From Allopontixanthobacter sp034376665 (GTDB taxonomy: Bacteria; Pseudomonadota; Alphaproteobacteria; Sphingomonadales; Sphingomonadaceae), in contig NZ_JAXMJI010000012.1 of NCBI RefSeq assembly GCF_034376665.1, positions 1 to 19,625 of the forward strand: a DNA stretch of 19,625 nucleotides, read 5' to 3'. Under the pieces are notes generated by a model, which worked only from the letters and a program-made list of their open reading frames with translations, had not been told where the DNA came from and made no database searches. Position 1 is the stretch's first letter; the number at the start of each line of letters is the position of its first letter. Positions 6,558-13,583 of this stretch are shown in pieces. A program made the translations under genes and the position numbers.

Positions 6558-7112
6558 ATGACCAGCATCGTTGCCTTGGGCGGAACCCCGCGTCCCGGTT
6601 CATCGACCGAGAAGATTCTCGCGATTGCCTGCCGGGCGGCCGAAGCGGCGGGGGCCACCATCACCCACTTCGACGGTGCCTATATGAGCTCCCTGCCGTT
6701 CTACGGCGGTCCCGGCCACAGCAAGGAAGCGGGCGAGGAAATGGTTGCTGCCCTGCGCGCGGCGGACGGGGTGCTGATCGCATCCCCCGGCTATCACGGC
6801 AGTATCTCCGGTCTGGTCAAGAATGCGCTCGATTATATCGAGGACCTGTCCACCGACACGCGGCCCTATCTCCACGGACGGCCGGTGGGTCTCATCGCAA
6901 CGGCCTTCGGCCATCAGGCGGCAATGAGCACGCTGCTGACCCTGCGCACGATCGCCCACGCCTTGCGCGGCTGGCCCACGCCGGTCGGCGCGGCGATCCG
7001 CACCACTCCGGAGACCTTCGATGAAAGCGGCGCCATTCTCGACGCCGGAGCACGGATCCAGCTGGAGCTCGTCGGGCAGCAGGTTGCCGGAGCCATGGGG
7101 AGGCTGACGTGA
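6558..7112 (+). CDS. NADPH-dependent FMN reductase (flavodoxin-like)
   Basis: The protein (184 aa) belongs to the FMN_red/SsuE-type flavodoxin-fold reductases, which use NAD(P)H to reduce FMN and often feed FMNH2 to two-component monooxygenases. Visible motifs are the phosphate-binding loop GGTPRPGSST (8-17), ADGVLIASPGYHGSISG (69-85) with the flavin-contacting PGYHGS, and LKNALDY-like VKNALDYIE (87-95). No signal peptide is seen, so it is cytoplasmic. The start at 6558 has only a weak purine-rich site upstream (AGAAGAAAG). Its TGA overlaps the GTG of the RibB-like gene, which implies joint translation. The adjacent remnant of an LLM monooxygenase supports a role as its reductase partner, by inference. 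Confidence 0.9.
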   Translation: MTSIVALGGTPRPGSSTEKILAIACRAAEAAGATITHFDGAYMSSLPFYGGPGHSKEAGEEMVAALRAADGVLIASPGYHGSISGLVKNALDYIEDLSTDTRPYLHGRPVGLIATAFGHQAAMSTLLTLRTIAHALRGWPTPVGAAIRTTPETFDESGAILDAGARIQLELVGQQVAGAMGRLT

Positions 7113-7708
7113 AGACTGCTGCCGGGCTGCACGCAATCGGCGAGCATCTATCCGCGGGCGGCATAGTGATCCTGTCCGGCGATGCCTTGCGCGAAGGCGA
7201 TCTCGACTTCGCCATGGCCGCGAGCCGGGTGACGGCAGAGGCGATCAACTTCATGGCGCGCCACGGACGCGGCCTGATCTGCCTCGGGCTGACGCAGGAA
7301 CGCGCTGCGGAACTGGGGATTACGCTGCAGAACCGCGGAACCACTGCCGACAGCGGCCGACCCTTCGGCGTTTCGATCGAGGCGAAGCACGGGGTCGATA
7401 CGGGTATCTCGGCCCATGACCGCGCGCATACGATCGCGGTCGCGATGGCCAGCGACGCCCGCGCGGGCGATCTGGTCAGCCCCGGTCATGTCTTCCCTCT
7501 GATTGCGCATCCCGGCGGGGTCGAGGCACGCCTTTCCACGCTGGAAGCGGGCATCGCACTGTGCCGGAATTTCGGCCTGGGAGACGGAGTGGTGCTGTGC
7601 GCCATCCTGCGCGCGGACGGGACAATGGCACGGGTGGAAGATATGGCGGAATTCGCCGGGGCCCATGCCACCCCGATTGTCGACATCACGGCGCTGGTTG
7701 GTGGCTGA
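7109..7708 (+). CDS. Divergent RibB homologue lacking active-site residues
   Basis: At 199 aa the protein has the fold and length of 3,4-dihydroxy-2-butanone-4-phosphate synthase (RibB, riboflavin pathway). Conserved parts include RHGRGLICLGLT (51-62), GVDTGISAHDRAHTI (95-109), SPGHVFPL (124-131), AHPGGV and DGTMAR (170-175). Against E. coli RibB, the metal/substrate motif R-E-N-E-G-D is reduced to REGD (28-31), the invariant His of GGHTEA is replaced (T144), and the catalytic Glu of VLCELT is Ala (A165). It is therefore unlikely to make the butanone phosphate and may have another activity or a regulatory or flavin-related role. GTG start, 4-bp overlap with the FMN reductase. No frameshift; selection seems to keep it intact. 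Confidence 0.85.
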   Translation: MKTAAGLHAIGEHLSAGGIVILSGDALREGDLDFAMAASRVTAEAINFMARHGRGLICLGLTQERAAELGITLQNRGTTADSGRPFGVSIEAKHGVDTGISAHDRAHTIAVAMASDARAGDLVSPGHVFPLIAHPGGVEARLSTLEAGIALCRNFGLGDGVVLCAILRADGTMARVEDMAEFAGAHATPIVDITALVGG

Positions 7709-7730
7709 CCGGAGCCGATGACTGGCAGGA

Positions 7731-8294
7731 CTATTCGTTGGCGGAATGCAGCCAATCTGCATGGCGCGGGGCCTTTTTTGTCAGGCTCCATTCCTCCAGC
7801 ATCGGCATCGCCACTCGCTTCAATTCGGCATATTGTTCGGGAGTTCCGATGTCGGCCGCCAGTTCGATGCGGTGGCCGTTGGGATCGAAGAAATAGATCG
7901 ATTTGAAGATGCCGTGGTGCGTCGGTCCGAGCACGTCGATGCCTTCGCTTTCGATATGCTTCTTCGCGGCGAGCAATTCTTCCTCCGAACCGACCTTGAA
8001 CGCGAGGTGCTGGACCCAAACCGGCGTGTTTCCGTCGCGGCCCATTTCCGGCTGCGTGGGAAGCTCGAAAAATGCCAGGACATTGCCGTTCCCGGCGTCC
8101 AGGAAGACATGCATATAGGGGTCGTGTTCACCGGTGGAGGGCACCTTGTCTTCTGAGAAGGCAGAGGTGTATTCCATCCCCAGCACGCGGTCGTACCATT
8201 CGACCGTTTCCTTCGCATCCCGGCAGCGATAGGCGGCATGGTGGACGCCGCCGAGTTTGATCGGATGGCCCGTTTTGCTGTGATCGGATGTCAT
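7731..8294 (-). CDS. VOC-family protein downstream of hpd
   Basis: This is a vicinal-oxygen-chelate (glyoxalase/bleomycin-resistance/extradiol dioxygenase) fold protein, 187 aa. The first half has GGVHHAAYRCRD with H18/H19, the second has WVQHLAFKV with H96, and the C-terminal metal-ligand motif NGHRIELA has E144. A metal site of His/His/Glu type is plausible. The reaction is not known. Its ATG overlaps the hpd stop (ATGA), so it should be co-transcribed and coupled with hpd, suggesting a role in tyrosine or aromatic catabolism, perhaps as a dioxygenase or isomerase. The plus-strand RibB-like gene converges on it with only 22 bp between. Confidence 0.88.
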   Translation of the reverse strand: MTSDHSKTGHPIKLGGVHHAAYRCRDAKETVEWYDRVLGMEYTSAFSEDKVPSTGEHDPYMHVFLDAGNGNVLAFFELPTQPEMGRDGNTPVWVQHLAFKVGSEEELLAAKKHIESEGIDVLGPTHHGIFKSIYFFDPNGHRIELAADIGTPEQYAELKRVAMPMLEEWSLTKKAPRHADWLHSANE

Positions 8295-9397
8295 TCTGCG
8301 GGCTCCTTCTCGGCCCCCTTGAGGGTACCCCGTTTCAGCTGGTCCGCCTCGATCGACTTGAACAGCGCGGTAAAATTGCCTTCGCCAAACCCTTCGTCCT
8401 TCTTGCGCTGGATGAATTCAAAAAACACCGGGCCGATGGTGGTCTGGCCGAAAATCTGCAGCAGCAGGCGGGGATCGTTGTTTTCGGTCGATCCGTCGAG
8501 CAGTATGCCGCGTTTGCGCAATTCCTCCACCGGTTCGCCGTGGCCCGGCAGGCGGTCCTCGAGCATTTCGTAATAGGTTGCGGGCGGGGCGCTGGCGAAG
8601 GGAGTGCCGAAGGCTTTCAGCTTGTCCCACGACGCGTAGAGGTTATCGCTCGACAGAGCGATATGCTGGATGCCTTCGCCGTTATATTGGCGCAGATATT
8701 CCTCGATCTGTCCGCCGCCGCCCGCGCCTTCTTCATTCAACGGAATACGAATCTTGCCATCCGGCGCAGTCATTGCTTTCGATGTCAGGCCGGTATATTC
8801 CCCCTTGATGTCGAAATAGCGGATTTCGCGGAAATTGAAGATGCGTTCATAGAACGCCGCCCAATGCGCCATCCGGCCGCCATAGACATTGTGGGTCAGG
8901 TGATCGATCACTTTCATGCCTGCGCCGACCGGCCATTTTTCGGTCCCGTCTTCATAGATGAAATCAATGTCGTATATCGACAGGCCTTCGTGATGTTCGT
9001 CGGCATAGCGGTCGACCAGGTAAATCAGGGAATGGCCGATGCCGCGAATTGCAGGAATGCGCAGTTCCATCGGTCCGGTCTGTGTTTCGGCCGGTTCAGC
9101 GCCGCGTTCCAGCGCTGTTTCATAGGCCTGTTTCGCGTCGCGGACACGGAATCCCATCCCGCAGGCAGAGGGGCCATGCTCGGCAGCGAAATAGGCGGCG
9201 GGGCTTTTCGGTTCGTAATTGGCGATCAGATTGATCCCGCCCTGCCGCCACAATTGGACGTCCTTGGAACGGTGGCGCGCGACCATGGAGAAGCCCATCG
9301 CTTCGAATACCGGTTCGAGCGTACCCTTTTCCGGCGCGCTGAATTCGACGAATTCGAAGCCATCGAGGCCAATGGGATTTTCAAACAGGTCAGCCAT
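8291..9397 (-). CDS. hpd: 4-Hydroxyphenylpyruvate dioxygenase
   Basis: This Fe(II) enzyme turns 4-hydroxyphenylpyruvate into homogentisate in tyrosine breakdown. The product is 368 aa, a normal bacterial length. Two VOC domains are seen, with the iron ligands in the second: H166 (VIDHLTHNV), H245 (GIQHIAL) and E327 (FFEFIQRK). The C-terminal signature GFGEGNFTALFKSIE (336-350) closes the active site. The ATG at 9397 has AGGA about 7 nt upstream. A strong promoter and an inverted repeat lie just ahead (separate entries). No homogentisate dioxygenase gene is present in the window, so later steps must be encoded elsewhere. Confidence 0.97.
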   Translation of the reverse strand: MADLFENPIGLDGFEFVEFSAPEKGTLEPVFEAMGFSMVARHRSKDVQLWRQGGINLIANYEPKSPAAYFAAEHGPSACGMGFRVRDAKQAYETALERGAEPAETQTGPMELRIPAIRGIGHSLIYLVDRYADEHHEGLSIYDIDFIYEDGTEKWPVGAGMKVIDHLTHNVYGGRMAHWAAFYERIFNFREIRYFDIKGEYTGLTSKAMTAPDGKIRIPLNEEGAGGGGQIEEYLRQYNGEGIQHIALSSDNLYASWDKLKAFGTPFASAPPATYYEMLEDRLPGHGEPVEELRKRGILLDGSTENNDPRLLLQIFGQTTIGPVFFEFIQRKKDEGFGEGNFTALFKSIEADQLKRGTLKGAEKEPAE

Positions 9398-9412
9398 GGA
9401 AACGTCCTAAAC

Positions 9413-9430
9413 TAGTTACATCAGTAACTA
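9413..9430. promoter_or_regulatory. Probable operator: 7-4-7 inverted repeat before hpd
   Basis: TAGTTAC-ATCA-GTAACTA is a perfect 7-bp inverted repeat with a 4-bp spacer. It overlaps the downstream edge of the hpd -10 box and the expected transcription start, where a repressor would block the promoter. Size and symmetry fit a MarR-type or similar dimeric regulator of aromatic catabolism genes. The regulator is not in the window. Confidence 0.6.
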
Positions 9431-9458
9431 TATACACCATCAAGGACCCTCGTGTCAA
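9429..9458 (-). promoter_or_regulatory. Sigma70-type promoter of hpd
   Basis: On the minus strand a perfect TTGACA (9458-9453) and TATATA (9434-9429) are separated by 18 bp. The -10 lies 32 bp before the hpd ATG. The inverted repeat at 9413-9430 overlaps it, suggesting repression. Confidence 0.7.
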
Positions 9459-9538
9459 AGCTCCGCTCGGTCCTGTTCCGCCGCCCCGGACACAAATAGC
9501 ACTTGAATAGACCGTTCAACTATGATTCTAGATGGTTA

Positions 9539-9856
9539 ATGACACGCCAGTCGCACAAGATCAGTTTGCCCAGGGAGAAATGGACCCAGGGCCTTGCGCT
9601 GGCGCTTCTGCTGCTGATCGGCGGCTTGGCGATTGCGGGTCCCAGCGGTCTGCTGGCGTGGAGCGAAAACCTCCAGCTGCTGGAGCAACGTCAGGCGCAC
9701 ATTTCCAAGCTGAAGCAGGAGCGCGCAGCGCTGGCAAATCAGGTCGCCCTGTTAAATCCGGAGAACGCCGATCCCGACAGGGTCGGCGAGCGTCTGCGCC
9801 GGGATTTCAACGTCGTCCACGAGGACGAGGTGGTCCTGATCCTCGACGAAGAATGA
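9539..9856 (+). CDS. ftsB: Septum formation initiator FtsB/DivIC
   Basis: This is a small bitopic division protein of the FtsBLQ complex, which links septal peptidoglycan synthesis to the divisome. The product is 105 aa: a short basic cytoplasmic N-terminus, one membrane helix at about 17-36 (LALALLLLIGGLAIAGPSG), then a periplasmic coiled coil at about 40-75 (LLEQRQAHISKLKQERAAL) with the usual L-NPE-like end, and an RRDFNVVHEDEVVLIL tail typical of the family. The ATG at 9539 puts a normal short cytoplasmic tail before the helix; no strong ribosome site is visible. The ftsB-pdhA-pdhB order is common in Sphingomonadales. Confidence 0.88.
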   Translation: MTRQSHKISLPREKWTQGLALALLLLIGGLAIAGPSGLLAWSENLQLLEQRQAHISKLKQERAALANQVALLNPENADPDRVGERLRRDFNVVHEDEVVLILDEE

Positions 9857-10035
9857 GCCTTCCGCTTTGCTGGACAGCGCCTGCAAATGAATGGCCAACC
9901 TTGCGACGCTAATGGGATTTCGTATGCATAGACGTTGCGCCAACCGCGGGGTTGCGTCATAGCTTGCAGCATAATCCAGCGTAGCAGGCTCGCCGCCCGG
10001 TAGCGCAAGAAAACGTCATTTTGAGGATCCCAGCA

Positions 10036-11184
10036 TTGGCCAAACCCGCCCAGAAAGCCGCCTCCCCAACCGCGTCGAAACCTGCCCCGAAGCCCGCAGC
10101 GAAGTCCGCAGCAAAGCCGGCGGCCAAACCGAAGGCGCGCGGCAAGTCGGTCGAGAGTGATGAGGATTTCGCGCTGCGCAGCCTCCAGATGGTGCATGAG
10201 GAAAACAAGCGGTTCGATGCAAGCGACGAACAATTGCTGCAATTCTACGAACAAATGCTGCTGATCCGGCGGTTCGAGGAAAAAGCGGGTCAGCTCTACG
10301 GTCTTGGCCTCATCGGGGGCTTCTGCCACCTTTACATCGGCCAGGAAGCGGTTGCCGTCGGTCTCCAGTCTGCTCTCACGGAAGGTCTCGACAGCGTAAT
10401 CACCGGATACCGCGATCATGGCCATATGCTGGCCTACGGGATCGATCCGAACGTGATCATGGCCGAACTGACCGGGCGCCAGGCAGGTATTTCCAAGGGC
10501 AAGGGCGGGTCGATGCACATGTTCTCGACCGAGCATAAATTCTATGGCGGTCACGGCATCGTCGGCGCGCAGGTTTCGCTCGGCGGCGGATTGGCGCTGG
10601 CGCATAAGTACCGCGAAGATGGCGGGCTGTGTCTCGCCTATTTCGGCGACGGCGCGGCGAACCAGGGCCAGGTTTACGAGACATTCAACATGGCCGCACT
10701 GTGGAAGCTTCCGATTGTGTTCGTGATCGAGAACAACGGCTACGCGATGGGCACCGCCGTCAAGCGCAGCAGCGCGGAAACCGAATTCTACCGCCGGGGC
10801 ACGGCGTTTCGCATTCCCGGCATGGATGTGAACGGAATGGATGTGCTGGAAGTGCGCGCCGCCGCCGAAATCGCCTTTGCCCATGTGCGCGAAGGCAAGG
10901 GGCCGGTGCTGATGGAACTCAACACCTATCGCTATCGAGGGCATTCCATGTCCGATCCGGCCAAATACCGCACCAGGGAAGAAGTGCAGGACCAGCGCGA
11001 ACACAACGATCCGATCGAACGGATCAAGAAAGAACTGGCCGAACGCGGCAAGACCGAAGATGAAATCAAGGCAATCGACAAGGCTATTCGCGCGCGTGTG
11101 GCGCAGGCCGCCGATTTCGCCGAGAATTCGCCCGAACCGGATCCCGCCGAACTCTATACCGACGTGCTGGTGGAGTCCTACTGA
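10036..11184 (+). CDS. pdhA: Pyruvate dehydrogenase E1 component, alpha subunit
   Basis: This is the thiamine-diphosphate-dependent decarboxylase subunit of the pyruvate dehydrogenase complex, which forms acetyl-CoA. The product is 382 aa. The first ~40 residues are an Ala/Pro/Lys-rich flexible extension (MAKPAQKAASPTASKPAPKP...), common in this group. The catalytic part has LIGGFCHLYIGQEA, GYRDHGHML, KGKGGSMHMF, the ThDP motif GDGAANQG...ENN (about 203-235) and the loop YRGHSMSDPAKYR. I chose the TTG at 10036 because GAGGA lies about 9 nt upstream, making an unusual start codon; the TTG at 10021 would place that site inside the gene. The stop overlaps the pdhB ATG by one base (TGATG). Confidence 0.95.
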   Translation: MAKPAQKAASPTASKPAPKPAAKSAAKPAAKPKARGKSVESDEDFALRSLQMVHEENKRFDASDEQLLQFYEQMLLIRRFEEKAGQLYGLGLIGGFCHLYIGQEAVAVGLQSALTEGLDSVITGYRDHGHMLAYGIDPNVIMAELTGRQAGISKGKGGSMHMFSTEHKFYGGHGIVGAQVSLGGGLALAHKYREDGGLCLAYFGDGAANQGQVYETFNMAALWKLPIVFVIENNGYAMGTAVKRSSAETEFYRRGTAFRIPGMDVNGMDVLEVRAAAEIAFAHVREGKGPVLMELNTYRYRGHSMSDPAKYRTREEVQDQREHNDPIERIKKELAERGKTEDEIKAIDKAIRARVAQAADFAENSPEPDPAELYTDVLVESY

Positions 11185-12575
11185 TGGCCGTTGAACTGAA
11201 GATGCCCGCGCTTTCCCCCACGATGGAGGAAGGTACCTTGGCCAAATGGCTGGTCAAGGAAGGCGATCATGTCGGCCCCGGCGATATCCTGGCCGAGATT
11301 GAAACCGACAAGGCGACGATGGAATTCGAAGCCATCGATGAAGGCACTGTCGGCAAGATCCTGATCGAGGAAGGGACCGAAAATGTTGCTGTGGGCACGG
11401 TGATCGCCATGCTCTCCAGCGATGACGACGATGGGAGCGAGGCACCGGCACCGGCTCCGACACCCGCATCATCGGAAAAAGATGAAGACCTCGGGGAGGG
11501 CAAGGACGTCGGCCGCGAAGCGAGCGAAGCCGAGATCACCAAACCTGTCGCAACCAAGGCCAAGCGCGATCCCGAAATCCCGCACGGCACCAACATGGCG
11601 AACATCTCCGTGCGCGAGGCGCTGCGTGACGCGATGGCCGAAGAAATGCGCCGTGACGAGCGCGTGTTCGTGATGGGTGAAGAAGTCGCCGAATATCAGG
11701 GTGCCTACAAGGTAACGCAGGGCCTGCTCGCGGAGTTCGGCCCCAAGCGCGTCATCGACACGCCGATTACCGAATATGGTTTTGCCGGGATCGGCACCGG
11801 AGCGGCGATGGGCGGCCTGCGCCCAATAGTCGAATTCATGACCTTCAATTTCGCAATGCAGGCGATCGACCACATCATCAATTCCGCGGCGAAGACCAAT
11901 TATATGTCTGGCGGTCAGATGCGATGCCCGGTGGTGTTCCGCGGCCCGAATGGCGCGGCCAGCCGCGTCGGTGCGCAGCACAGCCAGAATTACGGCCCGT
12001 GGTATGCCAGCGTACCGGGCCTGATCGTGATCGCACCCTATGATTCTGCCGACGCCAAGGGCCTGATGAAAGCAGCCATCCGCTGCGATGACCCGGTAGT
12101 TTTCCTCGAAAACGAACTGGTTTACGGTCGCAGTTTCGAACTCCCCGAACTGGACGATCACGTGCTGCCGATCGGCAAGGCGCGGATCATGCGCGAAGGC
12201 TCCGATGTGACCATCGTATCCTATTCCATTGGAGTCGGAATGGCGCTCGAAGCGGCGGAGAAACTGGCGGAAGAGGGCATCGATGCCGAAGTGCTCGATC
12301 TTCGCACTTTGCGCCCGCTGGACAAGCAGGCGGTGCTGGACAGCTTGGCCAAGACCAACCGCGTCATCGTGGCGGAAGAAGGCTGGCCGACTTGCTCCAT
12401 CGCGTCCGAAATCATCTCGATCTGCATGGAAGACGGGTTCGACCACCTCGATGCGCCCGTCCTGCGGGTGTGCAATGTCGATGTGCCGCTGCCCTATGCC
12501 GCCAATCTGGAGAAGATCGCGCTGCTCAACAGCGGCGCGATTGTCGAAGCAGCGAAGAAGGTTACCTACCGCTGA
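11184..12575 (+). CDS. pdhB: Pyruvate dehydrogenase E1 beta subunit with N-terminal lipoyl domain
   Basis: This is the second subunit of the E1 heterotetramer. At 463 aa it is longer than a plain E1 beta (~330 aa), because residues 1-80 form a biotinyl/lipoyl domain (MAVELKMPALSPTMEEGTLA) with lipoylation site K43 in ETDKATMEFE. An acidic/Ala-Pro linker follows (~80-140), then the transketolase-like domain with VREALRDAMAEEM, FVMGEEVAEYQGAYKVT, DTPITEYGFAGIG, a C-terminal domain with VLDLRTLRPLD and the end region PYAANLE. The lipoyl fusion is typical of alphaproteobacterial PdhB and adds a swinging arm to the complex. E2 and E3 are not in the window. Translated with pdhA. Confidence 0.97.
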   Translation: MAVELKMPALSPTMEEGTLAKWLVKEGDHVGPGDILAEIETDKATMEFEAIDEGTVGKILIEEGTENVAVGTVIAMLSSDDDDGSEAPAPAPTPASSEKDEDLGEGKDVGREASEAEITKPVATKAKRDPEIPHGTNMANISVREALRDAMAEEMRRDERVFVMGEEVAEYQGAYKVTQGLLAEFGPKRVIDTPITEYGFAGIGTGAAMGGLRPIVEFMTFNFAMQAIDHIINSAAKTNYMSGGQMRCPVVFRGPNGAASRVGAQHSQNYGPWYASVPGLIVIAPYDSADAKGLMKAAIRCDDPVVFLENELVYGRSFELPELDDHVLPIGKARIMREGSDVTIVSYSIGVGMALEAAEKLAEEGIDAEVLDLRTLRPLDKQAVLDSLAKTNRVIVAEEGWPTCSIASEIISICMEDGFDHLDAPVLRVCNVDVPLPYAANLEKIALLNSGAIVEAAKKVTYR

Positions 12576-12600
12576 GGGTGTTTGGCGTCAGGCTCAGCTA

Positions 12601-12628
12601 GGATCGCTGCTACCAGAGCAGCGGATCC
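12601..12628 (+). terminator. Hairpin after pdhB
   Basis: GGATC-GCTGCT pairs with AGCAGC-(G)-GATCC around ACCAG, 11 pairs with one bulged G, starting 25 bp after the pdhB stop and 26 bp before the end of the convergent TadE-like gene. No T-run follows on either strand, so intrinsic termination is uncertain. Confidence 0.4.
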
Positions 12629-12654
12629 ACTCATGCGCCCGAACTGGACCGATT

Positions 12655-13125
12655 CTAGGGTTCGATCAAATCACCGGTGTCGCCATCGGCATCGACGACA
12701 AAAATGGGGCGTGAATAGGAAATTGTCGTATCGGGAAGATCGATAAACGGCAGGACGTCGTTCGGTGTGTAGGCAATCCGAACGGTGATTTCCTTGGCGC
12801 CCGTTACCCTTGATACAGGTTCGGTCGTGGTGGTGACTTCCAGCAGGTCGGGATTCAGCAGATAAGGCGCATTGACTCCGACGCCGCGGACGACCGACTG
12901 GATGTCCTGGTTGGCCATGTCGTTGCCCTTCTGGAACTCGATCATCACCAACCTGCCGGCATCCGAAGTGAGAGACCGAACCGCATTGTAATTCTGCAGA
13001 TATATGCCGGTCTGAAACACGCCGAACATCATCGTTATCAGCAGCGGTCCGAGCAGGGCAAATTCGATTGCAATTGCTCCACTACGATCACCGATCAGGT
13101 GCCGGAAGTTTTTCCTGTTTGTCAT
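12655..13125 (-). CDS. TadE-like pseudopilin (second copy)
   Basis: This is a TadE/TadG-family minor pseudopilin of the tight-adherence (Flp) pilus system, 156 aa. It has the family layout: short basic cytoplasmic head, GAIAIEFALLGPLLITMMFGVFQTG (about 16-40) as prepilin-like cleavage region with the E+5-like Glu and membrane helix, then a periplasmic beta-rich domain. A prepilin peptidase of TadV/CpaA type would process it. Third gene of an operon; its ATG overlaps the stop of the upstream TadE-like gene (ATGA). The rest of the tad locus is not here. Confidence 0.85.
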   Translation of the reverse strand: MTNRKNFRHLIGDRSGAIAIEFALLGPLLITMMFGVFQTGIYLQNYNAVRSLTSDAGRLVMIEFQKGNDMANQDIQSVVRGVGVNAPYLLNPDLLEVTTTTEPVSRVTGAKEITVRIAYTPNDVLPFIDLPDTTISYSRPIFVVDADGDTGDLIEP

Positions 13126-13583
13126 GATAACAGCACCACCATGCGATTGACCTGCAAATTGACTGGCCCGCCCACGCCAAATTGCGTCCAGACCGGCGTA
13201 TAGGTGTCTCTGATCACGATATTAACATAGGAAGTGACGACCGCACCCGTCGGGCAATTTTCCTTGGCGGACACGCGATTTGTGCTGGCGTTGCACCGAT
13301 ACATCCGCGTCACCGTTACTTTGTCTGGCGGAAGATCGAGCGAATCTGCGATGATGTCTCTAATCTGGTCAGCGTTGGTCGCGGCACCTTGTGCGGCAGC
13401 CATGGCAATGGTTTCTCCCTCGGAAGCGCCGGATTGGAGTTGATGCTGGCGCGACACGATGGTGCCGGCTTCGAATGTCCCGAGGGCCATCAAGATAAGC
13501 ACCGGCGCCACGATCGCGGTTTCGATTGCCATGGAACCGCGCAGGTCGCGCAGCAGATCGTGGATGCGATGTGCCATGATCAT
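13122..13583 (-). CDS. TadE-like pseudopilin (first copy)
   Basis: This is a second TadE-family pseudopilin, 153 aa. It has a basic head (MIMAHRIHDLLRDLRG), then SMAIETAIVAPVLILMALGTFEAG with the conserved Glu and hydrophobic helix, then a periplasmic domain with two Cys (MYRCNAS, KENCPTG) that may form a disulfide. I chose the ATG at 13583 because it overlaps the TadG-like stop (ATGA) as elsewhere in this operon; ATG 13577, two codons later, is equally possible. The two TadE copies differ strongly, so they are probably separate subunits rather than a recent duplication. Confidence 0.83.
   Translation of the reverse strand: MIMAHRIHDLLRDLRGSMAIETAIVAPVLILMALGTFEAGTIVSRQHQLQSGASEGETIAMAAAQGAATNADQIRDIIADSLDLPPDKVTVTRMYRCNASTNRVSAKENCPTGAVVTSYVNIVIRDTYTPVWTQFGVGGPVNLQVNRMVVLLS

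Noticed and set aside
8288..9415. Long plus-strand open frame opposite hpd
   Set aside because: The minus strand encodes a complete 4-hydroxyphenylpyruvate dioxygenase with all metal ligands; the plus frame is its shadow.
9930..9957. Short inverted repeat CAACC-GCGG-GGTTG between ftsB and pdhA as terminator
   Set aside because: The arms are only 5 bp and no T-run follows; too weak to call.
9739..11004. Long minus-strand open frame across ftsB and pdhA
   Set aside because: It is the antisense of two recognised genes and shows no domain of its own.
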